This document shows, in pieces, positions 21,676-32,630 of a stretch of DNA of 64,000 nucleotides (the stretch's first letter is position 1; each line of letters opens with the position of its first letter). The notes beneath the pieces were generated by a model. It ran no database searches, was not told the origin of the DNA, and saw only the letters and a list, made by a program, of their open reading frames with translations. Position numbers and translations under genes: made by a program. The DNA comes from Scytalidium lignicola (Eukaryota > Ascomycota > Leotiomycetes): positions 28,886 through 92,885 of the forward strand of contig NCSJ02000163.1 of NCBI GenBank assembly GCA_002812745.2. Reading direction: 5' to 3'.

Positions 21676-23347
21676 TTACGACTCTACTTTGATATCAAGT
21701 TTCCGCTTTAGCATGCCACAAAAGCTTTCAAAAAGTACTGTATCATGCCCCTTTAACCAACAGATTGTAGTCTTTGGGTCGAGGCTCTCCCCTTCGGGTT
21801 CCTCGACGCGGATTTTCACCGCCAATGCTATATCTGCCTCCTCATCCTCATCTTCATTTTTCTCGAGTTTAGATGTATGTTCCTGGCTACGCCGCGAGGC
21901 TCTTCGTGAGGCACGAGACCAAACATCCTTTTCCGCCAGGGCTAATCCAGTGGCAATGTTTTCTTTCCATATCCATTTCAGGGATAGTCGAGACATTGTA
22001 TCGTTTAATCTAGTTTTGATTTGATTGAAATCAGACCTTTCAGTTAGCTATACAGCAGTTAGTTTTGCCACAAGAAAGTTTGATATATAGAGACATACGG
22101 TGATGATATACTCTGACGGGAATGGTAGTAATGCTTTCGGTAGACTATGCAAGCCCCTAGCAATATCAATTCTTGGCCTCATATCCTCAAAACTCCATGC
22201 AATAGCCCATCGCCGTGTCTTGTTTCCTTGGATAAACTCGGTAACAGCATAATTGTCGATATCATTATCCCGCAGCTTCTTAATTAGCACGCCAACGCTG
22301 GAGAGTTTTCCCAGCATGGATGTATACCACTGCACTCTGCTCTGAAGAACTAAACTTTCATCAATTATACGTGATATAAACGCTACTTCACCCCCAGGAG
22401 TCACCATTTCTGTTTCAGAGCCTGTACATGCTGAGAAGGGAGGACGCTGCTTAGACTCTGCAGAAACTAGCATCTCATTTGTGGACTCATAAAATGGGGG
22501 ATTGCACATTGTGAAGTCGATACTATAGCCTCATTAGGGTTCCGTTGATCTCAAGCGATGAGCATTTAGACATACTTATCAAACTTAAATTCATCAAGAG
22601 GTATTAATGATCCATCATGCTTTGTTTGTAAAAGCCTGATACGAGTCTGTAGTTGATTCACCTCAACATTTTGCTTCGCATATTTCAGGCTCTTTTCATC
22701 AATATCTAGGTTTTATATTAGCTAAATGTTTACAGGTGTGAGAGGGACAAAGAGTCTTTCATCTACCAGTGCCTCCAAACTTCCAACTTGGCCTCTGGAT
22801 ACAGCCTAAAAGAGGGTATATACAACTTGCTCCGGTCCCAATGTCAAGACCTAGAACAGATCTTTCTAGATTGCCGATTTCTGAGAATGAATTAGTGGTA
22901 TCTAAAAGATCCTGGATCCAGTAGATGTAATTTAGACGATTAGGGACCTGCGAAAAATTAGACACCTTTCGGGGGCACAAGCATGAATATCAAAGTTAAA
23001 TAAATTACTCTATACGAATAAAGACTTACAGGTGGACAGAGCCTATCCTCAGGAAGATCAATTTTCAACCCAAAGTCCCGTTTGAGAAGAGATTTTGTAA
23101 GCTGCTGTACAGAGGCAGGATTGCTGAAATCGACTTGTCCATTGCTTTTTAATCTAGAGAAAGTTTTCAGTCATAAGATTTCTCAAATAACTTGGTTCTA
23201 AAACAATATGAAAATAAGGCATTCGCAACATTGTCCTATGACAGATGACAGGCTGTGAAATTCAAATTTCACTTACATTCGAGCAAAATCTGGATCTCGC
23301 ACTGCGAGTGCTTCAAAATCTATACCATCTTGATACGAATTCCGCAT
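21676..23347 (-). CDS. METTL16-type RNA N6-adenosine methyltransferase
   Basis: SAM-dependent methyltransferase of the METT10D/METTL16 family, which methylates U6 snRNA and related RNAs at adenosine N6 (fission yeast Mtl16). Six exons give 433 aa: 23347-23277, 23153-23030, 22947-22767, 22705-22576, 22522-22099 and 22047-21676. Motifs in order: PDFARILKSNGQVDF, SLLKRDFGLK, LCPPVPNRLNYIYWIQDLL, the SAM-binding DIGTGASCIYPLLG, IDEKSLKYAKQNVEVN, and the catalytic NPPF (residues 176-179) in FTMCNPPFYES. A downstream block TPGGEVAFISRIIDES is typical of the family. The C-terminal part is acidic (KLEKNEDEDEEAD) and family-variable; no vertebrate-type VCR domains are visible. It converges with the HET-C2 gene, with 197 bp between stop codons. 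Confidence 0.93.
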
Positions 23348-23853
23348 TTTTATCTAGTAATGCTTACAAGATATCCTTTAGAATGATTTTTACACTTGCT
23401 GTATAGGGTCCTGACAGCAGCATTAACACTTTATAGAATGGAGAAACTACCTCTTTGACGATGTTGTATATGGAGAAGTTGATGCCTTAGGCTCCAATTC
23501 TTGATCTACTACAACACAATTTTAAGATGCATGATAGAGAATGTGATGTATATTTGTGGTGTAAATTTTGAGTTCATTTGGTATTGATTAGAGAGCCTAT
23601 TTTTACTTGAATCGTACCAAATAGTACATCCTTTTCAGTTTCCCTCCAATTTTGCATTTTCGGTGCAGGACCTCTAGTCTAGTACGACCACTCTTTGGCA
23701 TGCATATCAAACAGTTTAGCAGTCTAGCTCTTTAACTTTTTGCAACTTTCTTTCTTCGGATTTCCTCCTAATCAACTTCATTTCCTTGTTCTATGGGCGG
23801 GAAAAATATCCTTATTGCTGTTAGAAGATGTCGAGCTCAGCTGTGGGGTGTAC
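23348..23853. other. Upstream region of METTL16 gene
   Basis: About 500 bp between the METTL16-type gene and the macrodomain gene, both on minus. It contains the METTL16 promoter and possibly a last small exon of the macrodomain gene near 23760-23825. Nothing else is seen. Confidence 0.45.
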
Positions 23854-24507
23854 TCACGGAAGCAACTTGTGGTAGGCCACATCATCCTTTGATGCGAAAG
23901 TACAAAATGTAACTTTCTCTAGCTTTGATCCATCTTTACCTTCTAAAAATGCCTTCACGGCTTGAATTGCAACAGATGCAGCTGCATCACTTGGATAGCC
24001 ATATGTCCCGGTACTGATAGAGCTAAATGCAACGGTCTTGCAATCATTCTCCACTGCCAATCCCAAACTTGTAGTATAGCATCCAGCTAGTAACTTAGCA
24101 CTCTCTTCTTCACCTTCAACATCATAGATTGGGCCCACTGCGTGTATGACCTTTTTGCATGGAAGCCTGTAGGCATTTGTGATCTTCGCGGAACCAGTTT
24201 CGCAGCCACGCAGCTGGCGACACTCTAGGAGCAGTTGTCGTCCTGCAGCTCGATGTATTGCACCATCTACACCCGCTCCGCCTGCCAATCTCTCATTTGC
24301 TGCATTGACAATAGCATCGACTTCTAGTTCGGTTATATCTCCTTTAATCAACCCAATTTTGTCATTGAGAGTGCTGGAAGGCTGCAGAGGAGCTACCCCG
24401 CTATGGGTTCTTGCAGCTGGTGAAACCCTCTTCAAGCGATAAAGAAGTGAAAGAGTGGGTATTTCTGAAACTGGAATAGCTGACATAACTTTTCTAATAG
24501 CAGACAT
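23854..24507 (-). CDS. Macrodomain protein (MacroD/YmdB type)
   Basis: Predicted ADP-ribose-binding enzyme that removes ADP-ribose or deacetylates O-acetyl-ADP-ribose. The main exon encodes 217 aa from the first ATG. A 45-residue N-terminal extension, basic and hydroxylated (MSAIRKVMSAIPV), could be a mitochondrial presequence as in human MACROD1; this is inference. The macrodomain follows: GDITELEVDAIVNAAN (residues 56-71), the substrate loop GGAGVDGAIHRAAG (76-89), IHAVGPIYD, and the phosphate loop SISTGTYGYP. The last codons read LLP then TGA, but the sequence there is also a good donor (CC/GTGAGT), so the real C-terminus may lie on one more short exon downstream (acceptors near 23820 or 23794); fungal relatives usually extend slightly past this point. 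Confidence 0.9.
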   Translation of the reverse strand: MSAIRKVMSAIPVSEIPTLSLLYRLKRVSPAARTHSGVAPLQPSSTLNDKIGLIKGDITELEVDAIVNAANERLAGGAGVDGAIHRAAGRQLLLECRQLRGCETGSAKITNAYRLPCKKVIHAVGPIYDVEGEEESAKLLAGCYTTSLGLAVENDCKTVAFSSISTGTYGYPSDAAASVAIQAVKAFLEGKDGSKLEKVTFCTFASKDDVAYHKLLP

Positions 24508-26718
24508 AGAAATCTATCTAATTAAACGCGGGAGGTATATGGATGGTTGCAGATCGTTGCACGAGGTTTCTCAATGAGGTGCAAGGCTGAGTGTCGTTTT
24601 ATTAGAAGATTGTAGCTTGGTGCGCTAACGACAACCCTGCGACAAGTTCTTTTGGTGGTAACAACTATTAGTGTTTAGGCAGCCTCAACGAAGGCATAGC
24701 GTGCATAACTACCAGCTACCAATACCCTGAATGACATAAATCCTAGCTACCTTTGTCTATTTAATTTCTCGCAAGGGACTCATTACGTGAATAGAATTAC
24801 AGCCTCTGGCCACTAGTGTACACATATTTATCAACTCTTTGTAGACGGCCACGACTGCTTACTATATTTATGTAAGCTAGGTTCTGGTTCGCCTTAATTT
24901 TATACTAAATGCAGTTGGTACATATGAACCACTAGTATCGCAAACTTGTTGAACAATTTATTCAAGTCTTTTAACGGTGATAGAGCTGTTGCCCCAACAA
25001 CATTTTTATCTGCACGGACCTTCATACAGTGATAGGAAGTATATGGGATCAATAATAATTACCAATAAATAAAGTGAAATTGAAGCATTGTACTGTACTT
25101 AGAAAGAGCTGGCTGTGATACTGATGGAGCAAGTACCAGCAGCATAAGCAACCACAGTTACCCATACAACCTTCAACTTCATTCAGCAACGGTGCATATC
25201 CCCACATCGTTCTGCCGTGGCGGAATCTCTTATCGCACAATCATAAGCGGATTGTGGAGAAGTCCATCAGTCAAAATCTGGGGTAATATCAGGATTCTGG
25301 AATGACTTCAAAAACTGAATTTTAAGATCACGCTTCGCTTCACCGCCGCACGTGTAATATTGACGGCAGGAGGCGCATATCACTTCTTAGGCGAGAAAAG
25401 TCTTTTGCTGACCACATTTGCTGTAATGGTAAGGGGCTCAAAGCCTCTTTCATGTGAGTGTGCAGCGAAGGTGGTTTTCCACCGCATGGCTATGCTCAAA
25501 ATTGTCTATTGCTGGGCTTGTTAGTATTTTAGTCCAGACATCTGAGCATAAAAATCTGGATCGTTCTTTTTCTTCCGATTAGCACGGCGATAGAAGACAT
25601 TTTCACGTATATGAGAGGAATTTGAGATGAAGACCATCAAGCTGCCTCTGCCGCCTTGAGAGCACTAAGTCTGGTATTGGCGTACGGTAAATCATCATCG
25701 TTCAAGTGTGGCGAAGAATACATTTCCTGAACCGCCGAGGGACCAGGGTGGTAAGTGTGGTAAGATGCCTGGGCCCTATAAAAATTCTAGTGGACGGACG
25801 GGTATCCCGAAGATTTCTCTACTCTCCGCGACATTACAGTATTGCAAATCATGCATAGCGCCATCACCAAGACATTTTCACGGCAATAAGTTCAGGGATG
25901 CGGCAGCATAAACGTTAATCTCTGCTTTCGGCGGCACGCTTCAGATATCCCACAGCAATTGGCTGAGTGGCAAAACACCTGCTATTTTCCGAACGAGCTA
26001 AGGTGGCGAAGTAACGCATTTGGCCTGCCGCCGCCAAGGGTTTTGGTTGGGTATGGCATTGATTATTTTCGGGGCTGAGGGCGGTGAGAGCATTCAGACG
26101 GACGCCTCGCCCCCCAGCACTTATCAGTGATACAGCATGTACAGCAGTCTGAGTATGAACACTTTGCAAAATACGGACTTCCTGTGCCTCTATATCATTC
26201 AGGTTTGATGGAGAGAATTGCAACAACAACCAGTTCAGCACGTGATTAGATTGCAGAGAGTAAGATCCGTAGAATGCGAACTTGCTGCATCGTTTGCCAC
26301 GGTCCATGATTCATCGAGGAAAAAAAATTAGCAACCTGATAGTGTTGCTAAAGGTCAAATGGTGGGATTTGGTTCGCAGCAACCGCACCGTAATCTTTTG
26401 CGCTAGGGTGTGATACTAAGCGAATCCCCCCCCTGCAAAAAAAATCTGTCTCGATTATTTGGCTTAAAAGCGATCCCTCCCTCGAAGTCCCTCTTTTCCA
26501 ACACATTCCGCATTCATTTTCTTTCTCTTATTGTGTTTTCTATCTGGTTATCGTTCTTCTGTTTGCATAGAAGGCAACGATAGAGTAGATAACGAGGAGA
26601 AGCATCTGTCGACAGAAACTGCGTGTCTTTTTTTCTGCCAACGATACCCCCCGCCCTCGCCGATAAGTTAGCGTCGAAAATTCCTCGATAAATTCCCACA
26701 ATCTCTTTTCTCCAAAAC
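24508..26718. other. Divergent upstream region, no gene seen
   Basis: A 2.2-kb region between the macrodomain gene and eEF3. The last 250 bases before 26719 are strongly pyrimidine-rich, as in promoters of highly expressed fungal genes. Short frames around 25049-26307 show no recognisable motif. I see no tRNA or other RNA gene. Confidence 0.45.
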
Positions 26719-29700
26719 ATGCCCGCGATCACAGAAGCATCTTCTGCAGGCAACAACAACAAGATGGAGACCAAGAACTCGATTAAGGTGCTCGATGAGC
26801 TTATGGCCAAGTTGACTGTGTCAAAGGCCCAGGATGATATTAATGCCGCTGCCCACAACCTCGCCACCTTCATTAACGGCGATATCGAAGATTTGGAAAC
26901 TCCTACGAAGTAAGTCTTCACCTCTTCACCTGCATTATTCCCGCCCTCTACGATGTCAAGTTCGATAAAAATTCAAGTCTTTCTTTAATGGCTTTCGAGC
27001 GGTCGCTGTGCTGGTGGCAACTCTTCTGCTTCGCTTCGCCTGAATATGGTCGCTTTCAAATTTTCAGCAGTCACTAACATCTCAATTTAGGACCGTTGAG
27101 AGCCTGAAGAAGCAACTCGCAAACAAGAAAGATGCCGCTGTACGAGAACGTGCTCTCAATGCCATCAAGGCCATCGCCGAATACTCCGATCTCTCCGCCA
27201 CTGTTGAGCCATACTTGGTCGTCCTCCTGTCGTCAGTTTTATCTGCCGTTGGCGACAAGATGGTTCCAGTCAAGAACGCAGCACAAGAGACCGCCTTGGC
27301 CATCGTAAAGGCAGTCAATGTCAACGCTGTCAAGGTCGTCCTACCACCTATCATCAACTCTATCCTCACTGCCCAGAAATGGCAAGAGAAGATCACCGGT
27401 CTCAGCTGCATCGAGGCACTCGTTGAGACTGCACCTGTTCAACTTTCTTTCCGTGTACCCGACTTGATCCCAGTCGTCTCCGAATCGATGTGGGATACGA
27501 AGCCAGAGGTTAAGAAGATGGCTTACGGTACAATGGAGAAGGTCTGCGGCCTTATCGTCAACAAGGATATTGATCGTTTCATCCCCGAACTCATTAAATG
27601 TATCGCCAAGCCAGAGAACGTCCCAGAGACTGTTCACCTTCTCGGTGCTACGACTTTCGTCACCGACGTTCATGAGCCAACTTTGGCTATCATGGTACCT
27701 CTGCTAGATCGTGGTCTCGCCGAGCGTGAGACTGCTATCAAGCGAAAGTCTGCCGTTATTGTCGACAACATGTGCAAGCTTGTTGAGGACCCCAACATCG
27801 TGGCATCCTTCTTGCCAAAGTTGATGCCAGGTCTTAACAAGAACTTCGAGAACTTGGCTGACCCCGAGGCCCGTGAAAAGACCAAGCAAGCTTTGGATAC
27901 CCTTATCCGTGTTGGTGCGGTTAAGGATGGCAAGATCCCAGAAGCCTCTCACGCCGGAGACGTTGCCACCGTTAAGGTCGTCCTGCAAGAAGCCCTTTCA
28001 GGTTACAAGGATGCCATTACTAAATTTGATCCTGTACTCGAATTCATCTCCGCCATTGGTGGCCAATTGATCGATGAGAAGGAGGCCGATAGCACTGCCT
28101 GGAGCACTAACCTCAAGGCATATATTACCGCCATTGTTGGTGAGAGCAACGCTCAAAGCATTGCTGAGGCCGTCCGCCGAAAAGCATCCCCTGGTGCTGA
28201 GGAAGAGGATGCGGTTGAGCCTGATGAGGAGGAAGGCGAAGATCTTTGCAACTGCACATTCAATTTGGCTTATGGTGCCAAGATTCTTCTCAACCAAACA
28301 CATCTGCGTCTCAAGCGTGGCCAGCGTTATGGTCTCTGTGGTCCTAATGGTTCTGGAAAGTCTACTCTTATGCGTGCCATCAACAACGAACAGGTTGAGG
28401 GCTTCCCAAAGAAGGACGAAGTCAAGACGGTGTTCGTTGAGCATGACCTGGACTCTGCAGATACTGAGCAGACTACTATCGCCTGGACCATGAAGAAGCT
28501 CCAGTCTGTCGGTGTCACGACTACCATTGAAGAGGTTGAGAAGAAGCTGGCTGAATTCGGTTTCTCATCAGATATGATTAAAAATGAAATCACTGCCCTC
28601 TCCGGTGGTTGGAAGATGAAGTTGGCTCTTGCTCGTGCCGTGTTCGAGGACCCAGATATCCTGCTGCTCGATGAGCCTACCAACCATTTGGACGTCAAGA
28701 ACGTTAAATGGCTTGAAGATTACCTCACCAACTCTCCCTGCACCTCAATCATCGTCTCTCACGACAGTGGATTCCTTGACAATGTTTGCCAACACATCAT
28801 TCACTACGAGCGATTCAAGCTCAAGCGTTACCGTGGTAACTTGAGGGAGTTCGTCAAGAGAGTCCCCTCAGCCAAGTCATACTATGAGCTCGGTGCTTCC
28901 GATCTCGAATTCAAGTTCCCCGAGCCTGGATTCCTCGAGGGTGTCAAGACCAAGGCTAAGGCCATTGTTCGTGTCAGCAAGATGAGCTTCCAATACCCAG
29001 GTACTCCTAAGCCACAAATCTCCGATATTACTTTCCAATGCTCTCTCGGATCCCGTATTGCTGTCATCGGTCCTAACGGTGCTGGAAAGTCTACTCTTGT
29101 CAATGTTTTGACTGGTGAGCTTATCCCAACAATAGGTGATGTCTACACCCATGAGAACATCCGTATCGCCTACATCAAGCAGCACGCATTCGCACACATC
29201 GATCATCACTTGGAAAAGACTCCTTCCGAGTACATCCAATGGCGTTTCCAGACTGGTGAAGATCGTGAGACTATGGATCGTGCCAACAAGATCGTCACCG
29301 AAGAGGATGAAAAGGCCATGGACAAGATCTACAAGGTCGAAGGCACTCAACGACGTGTCATTGGTATCCATGCTCGACGTAAGTTCAAGAACTCTTACGA
29401 GTATGAGTGTTCATTTGCCCTCGGAGAGAACGTTGGAATGAAGAATGAGAGGTGGGTTCCTATGATGACTGCCGACAACGTATGGCTTCCTCGTAGTGAG
29501 CTCTTGGCTTCCCATCAGAAGATGGTTGCCGAGGTTGATCAGAAGGAAGCTCTTGCTAGCGGTCAATTCAGACCTTTGGTCCGAAAAGAGATCGAATCTC
29601 ACTGCGCCAACTTCGGTCTTGATGCCGAGCTTGTTTCTCACTCTCGTATGTTAGGTCTCTCCGGTGGTCAGCGTGTTAAGGTCGTCCTTGCTGCTTGCTC

Positions 29701-30100
29701 GTGGCAACGACCTCACTTGATCGTTCTTGATGAACCTACTAACTATCTCGACCGTGACTCTCTTGGTGCTCTTTCCAAGGCTCTTAAGTCTTTCGAAGGT
29801 GGTGTCATCATTATCACTCACTCTTCCGAGTTTACCAAGGATTTGACTGAGGAAGTCTGGGCTGTCATGGATGGTAAGATGACTCCTTCCGGCCACAACT
29901 GGGTACAGGGTCAAGGCGCGGGACCAAGACTGAAGGGTGATGATGATGAAGAGGAGGAGAAGTTTGATGCTATGGGTAACAAGATCGTTTCGACCAAGAA
30001 GAAGGCGAAGCTTACATCCTCTGAATTAAGAAAGAAGAAGAAGGACCGTATGGCTCGCCGCAAGAGGGGTGAGGAGGTCTTCTCTGATGAGGATGATTAA
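26719..30100 (+). CDS. tef3: Translation elongation factor 3 (eEF3)
   Basis: Fungus-specific ribosome ATPase that promotes E-site tRNA release and late translocation. Two exons, 26719-26909 and 27091-30100, give 1066 aa, close to yeast Yef3 (1044). The intron after codon 63 has a GTAAGT donor. Domain order is complete: N-terminal HEAT repeats (to about residue 330), a linker helical domain, ABC1 with GPNGSGKST near 480 and [14 protein letters not shown] plus [14 protein letters not shown]2 with GPNGAGKST near 724, the chromodomain-like insertion in ABC2 (about 795-870, [20 protein letters not shown]), the second signature [15 protein letters not shown] with [10 protein letters not shown], and a very basic Lys-rich C-terminal tail ending in EVFSDEDD that binds ribosomes. 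Codon choice is strongly biased to C-ending and GGT/GCT codons, consistent with high expression. Confidence 0.98.
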
Positions 30101-30758
30101 ATGGCTAGTTATCATGTCGGATACAGGATAGAAAAGAAAAATGTCGTGTTAATTCAGGATGCACAACACTATTGGGTCTTTGGGGGTTTTCACTTTTTAC
30201 GCGTTTTCATCGCTCGGGTTTTTTTATGCCTTTATGTCTCTCAAACGCCGGAAATGCAGATAGAAGATAGATCACTAGATCAGAATAGATTCTTCGTCAA
30301 ACTATTAACACATGTAGTTACAATATTCAGTGATTGTGCTTCTTTCTAAGATGTTGCCCTGATACTATTTGCCGATACTACTGAGAATCCTTAGATCAAC
30401 TTCTATTGGCTACATCCTGAAAAGTTATTTTATATTTGAAGATATTTGAAGATATTTGTAGCATATCACTCATAGAGAACCTCAGAACAGTTTGATCAAT
30501 TAATCACAAACCTATTCCGCCTAAGTCACATGATCCGGTGTCAGAAGTAGCGGCTTGTGGAGAAAGCCGGGAATAATGTTCCGATCGAGCCACTTAGCGG
30601 ACGCGTACCGAGCAAAGACCGAAGCTCGCCCGGTTAGCCAACTCGTGATCGAGCTTAAGCCTTTTCACCGTTTGAGGGATTTCTGCATTTGTTATTCTCA
30701 ACAAACACTGCTCAATTCTATCAATTGATTCCCCCTCCACTTCTCAACACATCTCATC
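30101..30758. other. Intergenic eEF3-MDH
   Basis: Holds the eEF3 3' flank and the MDH promoter. The final 120 bases before 30759 contain C/T-rich leader sequence. An open frame immediately after the eEF3 stop (30101-30349) has no motif and is probably untranslated. Confidence 0.5.
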
Positions 30759-32034
30759 ATGTTCGCTGTGCGAAGAAGTGTCCTTGGCGCCGCCCAAAGA
30801 AGGGCTTTCTCTGCTTCTGCCAGAGATGTGAGTTCGCGTTGCTCCTGAAAATCTGCCAATCTTGTCGGATCTAACGGTTACTGACTGACATTCTGGTACC
30901 ATAGCTCTCCAAAGTCACAGTCCTCGGTGCTGCTGGAGGCATTGGACAACCTCTTTCTCTTCTATTGAAGCTCAACAACAGAGTCTCAGAGTTAGGTCTA
31001 TACGATATTCGAGGTGGTCCAGGTTCGTCGTCGCCCGTCTTCTCCACCGTCTCCAATTTGGAGCTCTTATTTTCCGAGTAAATAAAATCCTTCTAACATT
31101 TTCTCCCAATTCCAGGTGTCGCTGCCGATATCAGCCACATCAACACAAAGAGCACAGTCAAGGGCTACGACCCAACACCATCTGGATTGGCAGAAGCTCT
31201 CAAGGGTGCAGAAATCGTCGTTATCCCAGCCGGTGTCCCCCGAAAACCTGGCATGACCCGTGATGATCTCTTCAACACCAACGCCTCCATCGTCCGTGAT
31301 CTGGCCAAGGCCTGCGCAGAGAACTGCCCTGAGGCCAAGATCCTCGTTATCTCCAACCCGGTCAACTCCACCGTCCCAATTGTCGCCGAAGTCTTCAAGG
31401 CCAGAGGTGTCTACAACCCCAAGCGACTCTTCGGTGTCACCACCCTCGATGTTGTTCGTGCCTCCCGCTTCGTCTCTGAGATCGAGAACACCGACCCCGT
31501 AGATGAGAACATCACCGTCGTTGGCGGTCACTCCGGTGTCACCATCGTGCCTCTCTTCTCACAATCCAAGCATGCTAACCTCGTAGGCAACGAGGTGCTG
31601 CTTAAGCGCGTGCAATTCGGTGGTGATGAAGTTGTCCAAGCCAAGGCTGGTGCTGGCTCTGCCACCCTCTCCATGGCTATGGCTGGTGCCAGATTCACTG
31701 AGAGCTTGTTGAAGGCTTCCCAGGGTGTTACCGGTGTTGTGGAGCCTACCTTCGTGGACAGCCCACTATACAAGGACCAGGGCATTGAATTCTTCGCCAG
31801 CAGAGTTGAGCTTGGTCCTAACGGTGTTGAGAAGATCCATGATGTTGGAAAGATTTCTTCTGAAGAGCAAGTTCTTTTGGACGCAGCTTTGGTGGATCTC
31901 AAGAAGGTGAGTTTTAACCCCCCACTTATCAATTCATTAAATGCCGCCTTTTTTACGGTGATATAATACTAACTATTCTCTAATAGAACATTGAGAAGGG
32001 TGTTGCTTTCGTTGCCCAAAACCCAGGCAACTAA
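30759..32034 (+). CDS. mdh1: Malate dehydrogenase, mitochondrial
   Basis: NAD-dependent interconversion of malate and oxaloacetate in the TCA cycle. Four exons (30759-30827, 30905-31022, 31116-31906, 31987-32034) give 341 aa. Exon 1 alone encodes a mitochondrial presequence rich in Arg/Ser/Ala ([20 protein letters not shown]), without acidic residues until its last codon. The NAD-binding motif is [19 protein letters not shown]. Substrate loop arginines lie in [15 protein letters not shown], and the catalytic histidine in [28 protein letters not shown] and [13 protein letters not shown] are diagnostic of the mitochondrial/bacterial MDH branch. The short last exon ends [10 protein letters not shown]. 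No peroxisomal SKL-type signal is present. Confidence 0.97.
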
Positions 32035-32630
32035 GTGGTGTGTACAAATCATGCCGTGTATAGGATAAGTACAAAGGGTAGGAAAGGGTCTGCTGGAGGG
32101 GGGGTTACAGGCTAGAAATAAACTCTTGTAGACTTTTTTCAATGTTTGTAACATATGGTTCTCTCCCATACGATAACATACTTTTCGTACCGTTTGTCGT
32201 GAACAATATTCTTTACAAATTGAACCAAATACCAGATGCGAACGAATTATTGATTTATCTCATTTCCACTTCTGCACGTCGCAGTTAAGGTGTGGTTTTT
32301 GGTATATTATAAGTAGTTGGTTTTTTTTAATTTCCATTTTTTTGAACAAAGTTACAGGAGAGAAGATTTTTGGTATCAAACAATATCATTAAACCATATA
32401 AATCGGATTAAAGGAACCATTTATAACACCCCGCTCTTCCGGCATCCAATCCAAGTTATGCGATCCATCCATCCGTCCGTCATCCCATATCCCAAATTAG
32501 GAAACGCTCATATAATAATGCATGCTGATATAGTGAAGAGAAATGAGATTGGTGTCACAAGAAGGAAAAGTCATACGAGAACACACCAAAACGGAGGAAA
32601 CGAACTTGGGAGCCGGCGACCACTGAGTCA
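32035..32630. other. Convergent 3' flanks
   Basis: AT-rich space between the MDH stop and the stop of the minus-strand AAA gene. No gene is seen. Confidence 0.5.

Noticed and set aside
25915..26307. 130-codon minus-strand frame upstream of eEF3
   Set aside because: Composition is irregular, with no motif and no family resemblance; not supportable as a gene.
28327..28698. Long antisense frames across the eEF3 gene
   Set aside because: They are shadows of the biased codon usage of eEF3; no independent motif.
30101..30349. Open frame starting right after the eEF3 stop codon
   Set aside because: Its ATG is adjacent to the eEF3 stop and the sequence has no motif; it is most likely the 3' UTR.
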